From Owenia fusiformis (taxonomy: Eukaryota > Annelida > Polychaeta > Sabellida > Oweniidae): a stretch of DNA of 62,000 nt. The notes under the pieces were generated by a model, which made no database searches, was not told the origin of the DNA, and saw only the letters and a list, made by a program, of their open reading frames with translations. Numbering within the stretch: position 1 is the first letter of the stretch; every line of letters begins with the position of its first letter. Both the position numbers and the translations under genes were made by a program. Shown here piece by piece: positions 23,561 through 35,000 of the stretch. The stretch covers positions 1 through 62,000 of the forward strand of contig CAIIXF020000001.1 in assembly GCA_903813345.2 (NCBI GenBank), in the 5' to 3' direction.

Positions 23561-25984
23561 AACAGACAACAGTGTCTTACTTTTCTTATTATTATGAAAT
23601 TGTACGATATTATTGATAGCTTGTTGGGCAGTTAATGGGTAATTTGTATGTTTATTTTCAGATAAACCAGTTTGCTTACTGAGTAAAAATTTTGAGGAAT
23701 TTTTATGTATTAAATCTTGAATTTAACAGATTTTGGACATGCTCAGTAATATTAAAAGCGACAATTTTTGTTTTTATCTATGATAGTTTCTTGTTCATTG
23801 TACTCTTTCGAATAGTTTGATTTTGCTTCTTAAAAGAGGGCTTCATCTTATGTACTTTAAGGCTCTGGTCCTCAGGTTAGGTCCCTGCCTGCAAATTGTC
23901 CCCTTTCAAATTGATAGCACTGGTCTGCATGAAATAAGTCCCACATACGTTGGATTGTGTCTTCTATCAGCAGAACCATCACTGGCAGATCCAGGGGGGG
24001 GGGGGGTGCCCTTTGGTGGGCCCAGAATACTTACTGGGCTTTTTGGGTCTTTTTTAGGCCAAATTATCATAAATGAGCATTAAAATTTCAAAATTTGGGC
24101 CCAATTTGGGGTTTTAGGGGCCCAAAATATTTTGTGACCATCAATAACCTTTACTATTACGAAGAGCATCTATAGACTCAATGAACCAGTAATGTTACTG
24201 TGTTTACTCTTTCTTACTTCAACAAGTTGTACTTTTTGAAAGATCTCAAATGGAGCATTTGTGGCCTGTAATTGGGAGTTGGATGTACAAATGCCAGATA
24301 ATGGTTGACATTTAGTATTGTGATTTTCTGACTTTCAATTCCAAATGGATAAAGGCAAGTGATCAAATAATAATTGCTAGTTTTTTTAAGTGTGTTAAGG
24401 CAAAGGTCAAGCTCTTGTATAGGGGAATCCTATGACTCCCCACTTTTAAATCAATTTATATCCTTTATCCATTCAATGCATTCTTCTTTCATGGGTTGTC
24501 ATTATGTTGATAGAAGGCTAGTTTGAAACCTCCCTTATAAACTCAAAGTTCACATAAAAACAGAGGCAGCGTAAATTGAAGAAGAATCCATGATTTTCTT
24601 CTGAACGTGTTATCTTTGGGAGGCTTAAAACAACATTATATGTAAACTTTAATGTTTTGAGGTCACAGGATCATGCATGGGGTTCATATCCAGTGCTGCT
24701 ATCAAGTTGATGTCAAACAAGGTCATAACTGGGGCTAGTCATGGGGGGGGGGAAGAGTACACAGGTTATTGAGGCCTTATACAACTACTTATCACTAGAA
24801 AGGCTGGAGTTCAATAGATATCATGTGCTATATTGATATGGCGCTCTGCTATCTTCCAATAACACTTCCACATGCAGTTCTATGCGTTATAATGTGGCAT
24901 ATTATATTGCATTACTGGTCTGTCAATAGACTGAAGTATTAGCCACTATAAACATAAAGCTCCGTACTTCTTAACTTCTATTGGTGTATTGATTATTCAC
25001 TAACACCCTAGTAGCCAATCAGATTGCTCTTCTATTATTAGATGGGATAGGAAACCAAACATGGCTGCTTTGGATATTTAACTTAACATCTATCGTGAGT
25101 AATTATTTCATTTTTCATCTAGCCTTAGTCCACATGAGCCAAAACAAGTCAGAGGTATATATTAATGGTTAAGTGCTGGTCATGTAGAGCTAAAAATATC
25201 TGAGTTATCAAGTGTATATTTGTTGAAATGGCTGGTTTAAGTTGCTCTTTGTATATGGCTGTTAAGAAAATAGAAGTCAAGATTAATATGTTCCAAACCT
25301 GTGTATAAATAATTCACTTGGATTTGTATGTTGGCTCAAGTCAGTAAATATGTTGCAGTTGAATGAGGCTTTTCAGTTCTGTTTTATTAACGGATTGCAT
25401 TTTAGAATATTGTCAATTTTGCTTTTAATACCACAACCTGGTAGACCTTTATATGAACTTTTCTAGACATCCCTATCTAAACCTACAAAATGGAGTGAAC
25501 TCCGAATTATCCATCAAAAACATGTGAAAGAATGTTAAATATCAAATTGTATTTGGGTTTACTTTTTCTAGGGGATATAACACACCTCTTGTATAATTAC
25601 TTAATGATTCCTTACTTTCTTACAGAGAAGTTAATTATGTTTGTGTGAGGAAGGTCAGGGGTCAACTATTAGGCTTGCTTAGCATATCATAGTAGTCCTT
25701 GCCAACTAAATGTGATTTACATCTATATAATATTGAATTATCCAATACAAAAAGGATCATAATCATTATACGATTAATATCTATATAAGCACTATGAATA
25801 TTATGTCTGTCATCAAAGCTATGTTATTCTAAATATAACGGTTTATACCTACGTGGAGGTCAGACTGACCTTATTAGATAAAATTCCTGATTTGACCTTG
25901 AGAGTAAAGTGATATAAAGCAGAATTACAATGTGGATTCATGGAAGAATCATATTGAATATATTAAGGGGAAAAGTGTGAATCA
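23561..25984 (+). other. Intron 3 stretch, no gene recognised
   Basis: Contains a poly-G run near 23995-24006 within GGCAGATCCAGGGGG, a phrase typical of dispersed invertebrate repeats, and a second poly-G run near 24745-24752. No coding similarity or organised array otherwise. Confidence 0.4.
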
Positions 25985-26190
25985 TATTAGGGATTACTAA
26001 GCCCTGAAAGGGAGTGGGGATTGCTAAGCCCTGAAAGGGAGTGGGGATTGCTAAGCCCTGAAAGGGAGTGGGGATTTCTAAGCCCTGAAAGGGAGTGGGG
26101 ATTGCTAAGTCCTGAAAGGGAGTGGGGATTGCTAAGCCCTGAAAGGGAGTGGGGATTGCTAAGCCCTGAAAGGGAGTGGGGATTGCAGTG
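25985..26190 (+). repeat. 27-bp minisatellite, about 7 units
   Basis: Unit CTAAGCCCTGAAAGGGAGTG plus GGGATTG, nearly identical in every copy. CCCT...AGGG gives each unit a tiny hairpin. The length is a multiple of three, so both strands are open for about 65-72 codons; that is a property of the repeat, not evidence of a gene. Confidence 0.93.
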
Positions 26191-26309
26191 TTTGTGTATT
26201 AGCACCTTCAGAACATAAATTAAAAGATCACCAGATTATAATAAAACCTGTATAAGTGGTACACCCTTGGTTCCAATAAAATGTGTTCTTCTTTGGAGGT
26301 GTACCACTT

Positions 26310-27190
26310 ATAGAGGTTCAATTAACATTAGGTTAGTAGGGCTGCAGTGTTCTATTAGAGATTCAATTAACATTAGGTTAGTAGGGCTGCAGTGTTCTAT
26401 AAGAGGTTTAATTAACATTAGGTTAGTAGGGCTGCAGTGTTCTATTAGAGATTCAATTAACATTAGGTTAGTAGGGCTGCAGTGTTCTATAAGAGGTTCA
26501 ATTAACATTAGGTTAGTAGGGCTGAAGTGTTCTATTAGAGATTCAATTAACATTAGGTTAGTAGGGTTGAAGTGTTCTATTAGAGATTCAATTAACATTA
26601 GGTTAGTAGGGCTGAAGTGTTCTATTAGAGATTCAATTAACATTAGGTTAGTAGGGTTGAAGTGTTCTATTAGAGATTCAATTAACATTAGGTTAGTAGG
26701 GCTGAAGTGTTCTATTAGAGGTTCAATTAACATTAGGTTAGTAGGGCTGAAGTGTTCTATTAGAGATTCAATTAACATTAGGTTAGTAGGGCTGAAGTGT
26801 TCTATTAGAGATTCAATTAACATTAGGTTAGTAGGGCTGAAGTGTTCTATTAGAGATTCAATTAACATTAGGTTAGTAGGGTTGAAGTGTTCTATTAGAG
26901 ATTCAATTAACATTAGGTTAGTAGGGCTGAAGTGTTCTATTAGAGATTCAATTAACATTAGGTTAGTAGGGTTGAAGTGTTCTATTAGAGGTTCAATTAA
27001 CATTAGGTTAGTAGGGCTGAAGTGTTCTATTAGAGGTTCAATTAACATTAGGTTAGTAGGGCTGAAGTGTTCTATTAGAGGTTCAATTAACATTAGGTTA
27101 GTAGGGCTGAAGTGTTCTATTAGAGGTTCAATTAACATTAGGTTAGTAGGGCTGAAGTGTTCTATTAGAGGTTCAATTAACATTAGGTAA
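26310..27190 (+). repeat. 45-bp minisatellite, about 20 units
   Basis: Unit GTTCTATTAGAGATTCAATT plus AACATTAGGTTAGTAGGGCT plus GAAGT. Period exactly 45 bp. Variants (GATTC/GGTTC, GCTGC/GCTGA/GTTGA) are grouped along the array, showing local homogenisation. Both strands stay open through the whole array (about 290-307 codons; INIRLVGLKCSIRDS repeats on +), because the unit is stop-free and a multiple of three. Degenerate single copies with spacing of 70-90 bp continue to about 27415. Confidence 0.95.
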
Positions 27191-27415
27191 ATGGGTAATG
27201 GGATTGAAGAGTGTTCTATTTATGAGGTGGTCTAGTTAAAAAGAGGTTCAATTAAATGAGGTTAATTGGCCATGGGGCTGAAAAGTGTTCCACTTAAGAT
27301 GTGATAACTAATAGAGGTTCAATCAACATGAGGTTAATGGGTCATGGTACTGAAGTGTTCAACTGATGGAGATGTTCCACTTAAGTGTGTTCTACTCAAG
27401 GTTTTACTGGATTTA

Positions 27416-28179
27416 AGGTTTTGACACAGTCACATAATATTTCTGTAAGGTTTTCTAATTGATAAGGTCTATCTGTAAGATCAAGTATGAGATAAGGCAT
27501 TAACTATCTCAAAACATATATATATATAATGGGGTCTAAAAAACACATTACTTAATAACGGATTTGATAAGCCTTGGTAGCTTAACAAAGCCCAAGTAGG
27601 TGCCAAAGTATGTGTAACAATTTATACATTTATACAGCTAAATCCATAATATGACAATAATTTGTATATGCTACAACTCTATGCTACAGCTGTATTATAT
27701 AAGAACTGGCAGAAGAGTAATCAACATATGAACAGATTAAAGATTAATCCTATACTACTATATATGATATAATTGTAATCTTATTAGAGTCATGTTGCAA
27801 CTTCTGATTATATTTTCCAATCTGAATTCAGACAATTATAAAATCATATAATGCCCTTTATGAAATTTTATAATATCAGTATCATATTAAAACATTGAAA
27901 AATTTGTTAATGGATTAATCATGTCTGAAATGTGTTTAGGTAAATATGATTTGCAATTGATATGCCTGTAGGGCTGCTACAAATATTTGTTCAGTTATAT
28001 CTGTAAATTCGCTTTGTAAAGTTGGTATACTGGGCTACTTTATGCAAGCGCCATTATGTAATATTTGTTTGTAGATGAATGCATGACATTTACAAGAGCT
28101 ACACTTTGTTTGCACTATATTGTCTATATTATATTGTTTGCACTATATTGTTATTTACACTACCTTATCTGGAAATCTA
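27416..28179 (+). other. Intron 3 stretch, no feature recognised
   Basis: AT-rich sequence between the 45-bp array and the exon-4-derived repeats. No coding similarity. Confidence 0.45.
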
Positions 28180-29431
28180 AGTTTTGAATGAATATTCATG
28201 TGGGATTTGCTTGTTTCTAGTTTCAAGAGAGAGTTTGTTATTAAAGACCCAGTCATCAAAGCAAGGGATTGTTAATATCTAAGAGTTTTGAATGAATATT
28301 CATGTAGGATTTGCTTGTTTCTAGTTTCAAGAGAGAGTTTGTTATTAAAGACCCAGTCATCAAAGCAAGGAATTGTTCATATCTAAGAGTTTTGAATGAT
28401 TCATATTCATGTAGGATTTGCTTGTTTCTAGTTTCAAAAGAGAGTTTGTTATTAAAGACCCAGTCATCAATGCAAGGAATTGTTCATATCTAAGAGTTTT
28501 GAATGATTCATATTCATGTAGGATTTGCTTGTTTCTAGTTCCAAGAGAGAGTTTGTTATTAAAGACCCAGTCATCAAAGCAAGGGATTGTTCATATCTGA
28601 GAGTTTTGAATGAATATTCATGTAGGATTTGCTTGTTTTTAGTTTCAAGAGAGAGTTTGTTATTAAAGACCCAGTCATCAATGCAAGGGAATTGTTCATA
28701 TCTGAGAGTTTTGAATGAATATTCATGTAGGATTTGCTTGTTTTTAGTTTCAAGAGAGAGAGTTTGTTATTAAAGACCCAGTCATCAAAGCAAGGGATTG
28801 TTCATATCTGAGAGTTTTGAATGAATATTCATGTAGGATTTGCTTGTTTTTAGTTTCAAGAGAGAGAGTTTGTTATTAAAGACCCAGTCATCAAAGCAAG
28901 GGATTGTTCATATCTGAGAGTTTTGAATGAATATTCATGTAGGATTTGCTTGTTTTTAGTTTCAAGAGAGAGTTTGTTATTCAAGACCCAGTCATCAAAG
29001 CAAGGGAATTGTTCATATCTAAGAATATTGAATGAATATTCATGTTTTTTGTTTTGTTTTGTTTTTTTCATTTGGGAATTGCTTGTTTCTAGTTTCAGGG
29101 AAAGCGTTTGTTATTAAAGACCCAGTCATCAAAGTAAGGGATTGTTAATATCTAAGAGTTTTGAATGAATATTCATGTAGGATTTGCTTGTTTCTAGTTT
29201 CAAGAGAGAGTTTGTTATTAAAGACCCAGTCATCAAAGCAAGGGATTGTTCAAATATAAGAGTTTTGAATGAATATTCATGTAGGATTTGCTTGTTTCTA
29301 GTTTCAAGAGGGAGTTTGTTATTAAAGACCCAGTCATCAAAGCAAGGGAATTGTTCATATCTAAGAATTTTGAATGAATATTCATGTTTTGTTTTGTTTT
29401 TCACGTGGGATTTGCTTGTTTCTAGTTTCAG
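28180..29431 (+). repeat. About 11 tandem partial copies of the intron 3/exon 4 junction
   Basis: Each unit of about 105-110 bp contains intron sequence (GAATGAATATTCATGTAGG, TTTGCTTGTTTCTAGTTTCA) joined to the first 55-60 bp of exon 4, still readable as [18 protein letters not shown] beside the true [19 protein letters not shown]. Copies lie near 28230, 28340, 28445, 28555, 28660, 28768, 28874, 28975, 29105, 29215 and 29318; the twelfth, at 29432, is the real exon. All copies stop short of the exon's 3' half and donor. Two late copies carry T-rich insertions after ATTCATG (29044-29068 and 29384-29401). The repeat is derived from host coding sequence. Confidence 0.93.
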
Positions 29432-29522
29432 GCAGAGAGTTGGTTATTAAAGACCCAGTCATCAAAGCAAGGGAATTGTTCATATCTGACACAACAGACA
29501 CTTTCTCTGTCAAGTTTCTCAG
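29432..29522 (+). CDS. RERE: RERE/Atrophin-family corepressor, coding exon 4 (BAH)
   Basis: 91 bp from acceptor TCTAGTTTCAG to donor GTAAGA, phase 1 in and phase 2 out. With the carried G it reads [20 protein letters not shown] then [11 protein letters not shown], matching the RERE BAH segment [20 protein letters not shown]. Of the twelve look-alike copies in this region, only this one keeps a clean CAG acceptor in the right phase, the exon's 3' half and a donor, so it is the functional exon. Its left half is the source of the adjacent array. Confidence 0.95.
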
Positions 29523-30083
29523 GTAAGATTTGTTTTCTCAACTAAAAATCAGCTTTGTGGGTTAAAGCACATCTAAATGTTAAAATCTATAGACACATAT
29601 AAAAACTACATGTATGTGTGAAATCTATAAGAGTTTTAAGATCCACATTAGTTCATACCTTTGATTTATGATTTGACTATTTATTCCAGGTAGCTGTGAG
29701 TGTTGAAATCTATCTGAGTGTTGAAACATTTGTGAATATTGAATACCTATATATGACAATTGAATTGTTTTTAGTGTTGGAAGGCTAATTGAGTTTAAAC
29801 ATTTGGTGGGTGTTAAGACAAATGTCATTTTCAAGCTTTATTTGTATATTTTTCACTTGGGTCAACCAGATTTTGAGCAAAGTCGTTTCAAAATAGTTCA
29901 AAAAAAGGATATAGGAGCAGTGCATAAGTGTATCACCATTTCACTACTTTCAAACCTCATTTAGACTATGGTCTTATATGGAATTTCTCCTAAATTCAAT
30001 ATTGGCATCAAATGGGAAGTTTTTGCCAAATTGTTTTACAACTTAAATATTAACTATCATATTAATGGTTTTGACATGCTGAT

Positions 30084-30159
30084 AAAGGATTGGTATCTGT
30101 ATGGCGAACTGAATTCAACATTGATTTCTCTCAAACCAATAATTGAAAACATTCTGTTA
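30084..30159 (+). repeat. Repeat in intron 4, inverted relative to 31713-31785
   Basis: About 75 bp (GGCGAACTGAATTCAACATT, TCAAACCAATAATTGAAAAC, ATTCTGT) is about 85% identical by eye to the reverse complement of 31713-31785 in intron 5. Exon 5 lies between the two arms. The surrounding frame at 29968-30228 reads ...DWYLYGELNST..., like the WYRYGELF frames of the family at 30.75, 48.6 and 53.7 kb; the protein is not recognised. Confidence 0.8.
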
Positions 30160-30297
30160 AATCGAGGATATGTACAATTTTCAGAATTTTTTTATGACAG
30201 AAGTTTAAGAGACATGTGTTCAATTTAGTTCGCCATATTTATACCAATTCTTTATCTGTTTGAAATCCTGCACAACCAATCATTATTGCGCTTACAG

Positions 30298-30451
30298 AGG
30301 ACGCTGTAAAGTAATACACTACCAAGACATCACCGCTGCCAGAGACTTCCTGCCAACCCCAGATTCGTTCTTTTATGTCTTAAGCTTTAATCCTGAGACA
30401 AAGAGACTGGCGACCACGCAGGGTGAGATTCGGGTGGGGCCGAGCCATCAG
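30298..30451 (+). CDS. RERE: RERE/Atrophin-family corepressor, coding exon 5 (BAH end, ELM2 start)
   Basis: 154 bp between acceptor GCGCTTACAG and donor GTAAAG, phase 2 in and phase 0 out. Reads (R)[51 protein letters not shown]. The DSFFY..L.(Y/F)NPETRRL block closes the BAH domain, and [11 protein letters not shown] opens the ELM2 domain, both diagnostic for RERE. ELM2 domains recruit HDAC1/2 in this family. The exon is bracketed by an inverted repeat pair in introns 4 and 5. Confidence 0.97.
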
Positions 30452-30754
30452 GTAAAGAATATGCATCACGCTTTGAATATATATAAACAAATTAGTCTTC
30501 AAATCTCAAGGAATTCTTTTGGTGAATTCTTTTTTGGTGCAATTTTAATTGTTTCTCAGTCAATAACCCAAGCTACTGCAAAAGATAGTCAAAATATTAA
30601 AAGATGTGACTGATTCGATAATAGGATAGTTTCTAAATAGCAGAAAAACAATGAAATCTAGTGCTGTCATCTTTTATTCAGCTTTTAATTTGGGCTAGAG
30701 TTCAATGATTTGCAAGAATTATGAAAAATAGCCATTATTTTTTTTATTAAAGGA

Positions 30755-31345
30755 GTGGTATCGATATGGCGAACTTTTTGAACACACATTTCTCTTAAAC
30801 CAGTCATAAAAAAATCTAAACATTTAACATGTCGTCAATTTAATGGTCATCTTTTGAATGGTAACAATATAATTTGAAAAATATATATATACTTTCATCT
30901 ATATTGTTTTAGAAAACACATCAAACACTTGTTTTGTTCTTGGTATCATGTTTCCAGAGTGAAATGAATCTTTCCGAACCTCATTGGAACAAAATGACAT
31001 AAACACAACATGTTTAGGTCTCTCAATATTGTAATTGTGCAAAGGAAAAAATGGGTATCGATATGGCGAACTTTTTGAACACACGTTTCTCTTAAACAAG
31101 TCATCGAAAATTTCTGAAAATCTTACAAATTGTCAATTTAATGGCCATCTTTTGAATGGTAACAATATAATTTGAAATAGATATACATACTTTCATATAT
31201 ATTGTTTTAAAAAACACATCAAACACTTGTTTTGTTCTTGGTATCATGTTTCCAGAGTGAAATGAAACATCTTTCCGAACCTCATTGGAACAAAACGACA
31301 TAAACACAACATGTTTAGGTCTCTCAATATTGTAATTGTACAAAG
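30755..31345 (+). repeat. Two tandem copies of a 294-bp repeat in intron 5
   Basis: GGTATCGATATGGCGAACTT begins near 30757 and again near 31051; each copy runs through AACACATCAAACACTTGTTT, CATGTTTCCAGAGTGAAATG and CATGTTTAGGTCTCTCAATA to the end of the unit. The whole family appears inverted at 48028-48740 in intron 8, where it is interrupted by element E2. Confidence 0.9.
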
Positions 31346-31410
31346 GAAATTTTGGTTGATTTTGAAAAAGTATCTTGTTAATGAAATAAAAGGTTTTTCT
31401 TGATTTTTAT

Positions 31411-31762
31411 TATCTATTTTTGGGGGATTTTGTTTTAATTTTTTGAATACTTTTTTAAAATCAACCAAAAATTCCTTTGTATAACTTTAATATTGAGAGG
31501 TCTAAAAACATGTTGTATATGCTATTTTGTTCCAACAAGGTTCGAAAAGACATTTTATTTCATTCTCAAGAATTGGTAGAAAGGATCAAGAACAATTGCA
31601 CTAAAAAAACAAAAAATGTTAACAAAAATAGTTATATAAAATATTTCTAAATGATTTTCGCATTAAATTGTTGTCAATCAGTCAACATTACATAAAATAC
31701 CATGTTTTTTTACAGAATGTTTTCAATGATTGGTTTAAGAGAAAAACATTGTTGAATTCAGT
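31411..31762 (-). repeat. About 340-bp repeat in intron 5, inverted copy in intron 8
   Basis: Its reverse complement matches 45239-45572 along its length, roughly 90% by eye, with shared phrases such as CTGATTGACAACAATTTAAT, ATTTAGAAATATTTTATATA and TCTCAATATTAAAGTTATAC. The two arms enclose exons 6, 7 and 8. Non-coding. Confidence 0.9.
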
Positions 31763-31917
31763 TCTCCATTATACCACTCCTTTATAGATTTGATTTTCAA
31801 CTGATTTCCTAATCTCTTTCAAATACCTTTTTTGAGAAAGATCTAACTTCTTTTTTTAATAGATGACCTCATCACAGAATGGCAAAGGTCTAATAAAATT
31901 CTCTGACTGTGTTTCAG

Positions 31918-32045
31918 GCTCGGCTCCCTGTGTACCAGGAGAATGTTGAGGTTACATCAGACCTGCTGTATCCTGTGGAACAGTTAATATGGAAATCCTC
32001 AGCTGTGGAAGACTGTGATCTGATGATGTACCTCAGGGCTGCAAG
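31918..32045 (+). CDS. RERE: RERE/Atrophin-family corepressor, coding exon 6 (ELM2)
   Basis: 128 bp between acceptor TGTTTCAG and donor GTATGT, phase 0 in and phase 2 out. Reads ARLPVYQENVEVTSDLL, YPVEQLIWKSSAVEDCD, LMMYLRAAR. The end, DCDL(L/M)MYLRAAR, is a hallmark of the RERE ELM2 domain; the linker before it is variable between species. The donor is itself the first unit of the 35-bp array that fills intron 6. Confidence 0.95.
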
Positions 32046-35000
32046 GTATGTTATGGCATTCATTCTTTTGGTTACCATAATGTGTTAGTGGCAATCATTC
32101 TTTTGGTTACCATAATGTGTTAGTGGTAATCATTCTTTTGGTTACCATGATGTGTTATAGTTTTGTGTTATGGGCAATCCTTCTTTTGGTTACCATAATG
32201 TTTTATTGGCCAATCCTCTTCTGGTTAACTATAATGTGTTATGGGCCATCCCTCTTTTCCTTACCAGGGTTCTCACTAGACTTTTAGACTCCAGAGATTC
32301 TCCGGAGTTTAATGTCTTAAGACCCTCTTGCCCTCGCAAAAAATCTGAGGTCTACAAATTTCCTGGTGAGAACCCTGTTTACCATGATGTGATATAGGCA
32401 ATCCCTCTTTTGGTAACCATAATGTGTTATGGGCAATCCTTCTTTTGGTAACCATAATGTGTTATGGGCAATCCTTCTTTTGGTTACCATAGTATGTTGT
32501 GGGTAATCCTACTTTTGTTCACCATAATGTGTTTAAGTCGATCCTTCTTTTTGTTGCCATATTGTGTTATGGGCAATCCCTCTTTTGGTTACCATTATGT
32601 GTTATGGTCAATCCATCTTTTGGTAACCGTAATGTGTTATGGGTAATTTCTCTTTTGGTTACCAAAATGTGTTATGGGCAATCCATCTTTTGGTAACCGT
32701 AATATGTTATGGGCAATCCCTCTTTTGGTTACAATAATGTGTTATGGTCAATCCATCTTTTGGTTGCCATAATGTTTTATGGCCCAACCCTCTTTGGTAA
32801 CCGTAATATGTTATGGGCAGTCCCTCTTTTGGTTGCCATAATGTGTTATGGGCAATCCCTCTTTTGGTTACCATAATATGTTATGGGCAATCCATCTTTT
32901 GGTTGCCATAATGTTTTATGGCCCAACCCTCTTTGGTAACCGTAATATGTTATGGGCAGTCCCTCTTTTGGTTGCCATAATGTGTTATGGGCAATCCCTT
33001 TTTTGGATACCATAATGTGTAATGGGCAATCCATCTTTTGGTTGCCATAATGTTTTATGGCCCAACCCTCTTTGGTAACCGTAATATGTTATGGGCAATC
33101 CCTCTTTTGGTTGCCATAATGTGTTATGGGCAATTCCTCTTTTGGTTACCATAATGTGTAATGGGCAATCCATCTTTTGGTTACCATAATATGTTATGGG
33201 CAATCCATCTTTTGGTTACCATAATATGTTATGGGCAATCCATCTTTTGGTTACCATAATATGTTATGGGCAATCCCTCTTTTGGTTGCCGTATTATGTT
33301 ATGGGCAGTCCCTCTTTTGGTTGCCATAATGTGTTATGGGCAATCCCTTTTTTGGATACCATAATGTGTAATGGGCAATCCCTCTTTTGGTTGCCATAAT
33401 GTGTTATGGGCAATCCCTCTTTTGGTTACAATAATGTGTTATGGGCAATCCCTCTTTGGTTACAATAATGTGTTATGGGCAATCCCTCTTTTGGTTGCCA
33501 TAATGTGTTATGGGCAATCCCTCTTTTGGTTACAATAATGTGTTATGGGCAATCCCTCCTTTGGTTACAATAATGTGTTATGGGCAATCCCTCTTTTGGT
33601 AACCGTAATATGTTATGGGCAATCCCTCTTTTGGTTGCCATAATGTGTTATGGGCAATCCCTCTTTTGGTTACCATAATGTGTAATAGGCAATCCATCTT
33701 TTGGTTACCATAATATGTTATGGGCAATCCATCTTTTGGTTACCGTAATGTGTTATGGGCAATTCCTCTTTTGGTTACCATCATGTGTTATGGGCAATCC
33801 CTCTTTTGGTTACCATAATGTGTTATGGTCAATCCATCTTTTGGTTGCCATAATTTTTTATGGCCCAACCCTCTTTGGTAACCGTAATATGTTATGGGCA
33901 ATCCATCTTTTGGTTACCATAATATGTTATGGCCCAACCCTCTTTGGTAACCGTAATATGTTATGGGCAGTCCCTCTTTTGGTTGCCATAATGTGTTATG
34001 GGCAATCCCTTTTTTGGATACCATAATGTGTAATGGGCAATCCCTCTTTTGGTTGCCATAATGTGTTATGGGCAATCCCTCCTTTGGTTACAATAATGTG
34101 TTATGGGCAATCCCTCTTATGGTTACCATTATGTGTTATGGGCAATCCTTCTTTTGGTTACCATAATGTGTTATGGTCAATCTCTCTTTTGGTAACCGTA
34201 ATGTGTTATGGTCAATCCATCTTTTGGTTGCCATAATGTTTTATGGCCCAACCCTCTTTGGTAACCGTAATATGTTATGGGCAGTCCCTCTTTTGGTTGC
34301 CATAATGTGTTATGGGCAATTCCTTTTTTGGATACCATAATGTGTAATGGGCAATCCCTCTTTTGGTTGCCATAATGTGTTATGGGCAATCCCTCTTTTG
34401 GTTACAATAATGTGTTATGGGCAATCCCTCTTTGGTTACAATAATGTGTTATGGGCAATCCCTCTTTTGGTTGCCATAATGTGTTATGGGCAATCCCTCT
34501 TTTGGTTACAATAATGTGTTATGGGCAATCCCTCCTTTGGTTACAATAATGTGTTATGGGCAATCCCTCTTTTGGTAACCGTAATATGTTATGGGCAATC
34601 CCTCTTTTGGTTGCCATAATGTGTTATGGGCAATCCCTCTTTTGGTTACCATAATGTGTAATGGGCAATCCATCTTTTGGTTACCATAATATGTTATGGG
34701 CAATCCATCTTTTGGTTACCGTAATGTGTTATGGGCAATTCCTCTTTTGGTTACCATAATGTGTTATGGGCAATCCCTCTTTTGGTTACCATAATGTGTA
34801 ATGGGCAATCCATCTTTTGGTTACCATAATATGTTATGGGCAATCCATCTTTTGGTTACCATAATGTGTTATGGGCAATCCCTCTTTTGGTTACCATAAT
34901 GTGTAATGGGCAATCCATCTTTTGGTTACCATAATATGTTATGGGCAATCCATCTTTTGGTTACCGTAATGTGTTATGGGCAATTCCTCTTTTGGTTACA

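Noticed and set aside
26308-27183. A 291-codon minus-strand frame with MLIEPLIEHFSPTN repeats as a repeat protein
   Set aside because: Explained by the 45-bp period; start codon in every unit, no flanking domain or promoter, inside an intron of an antisense gene.
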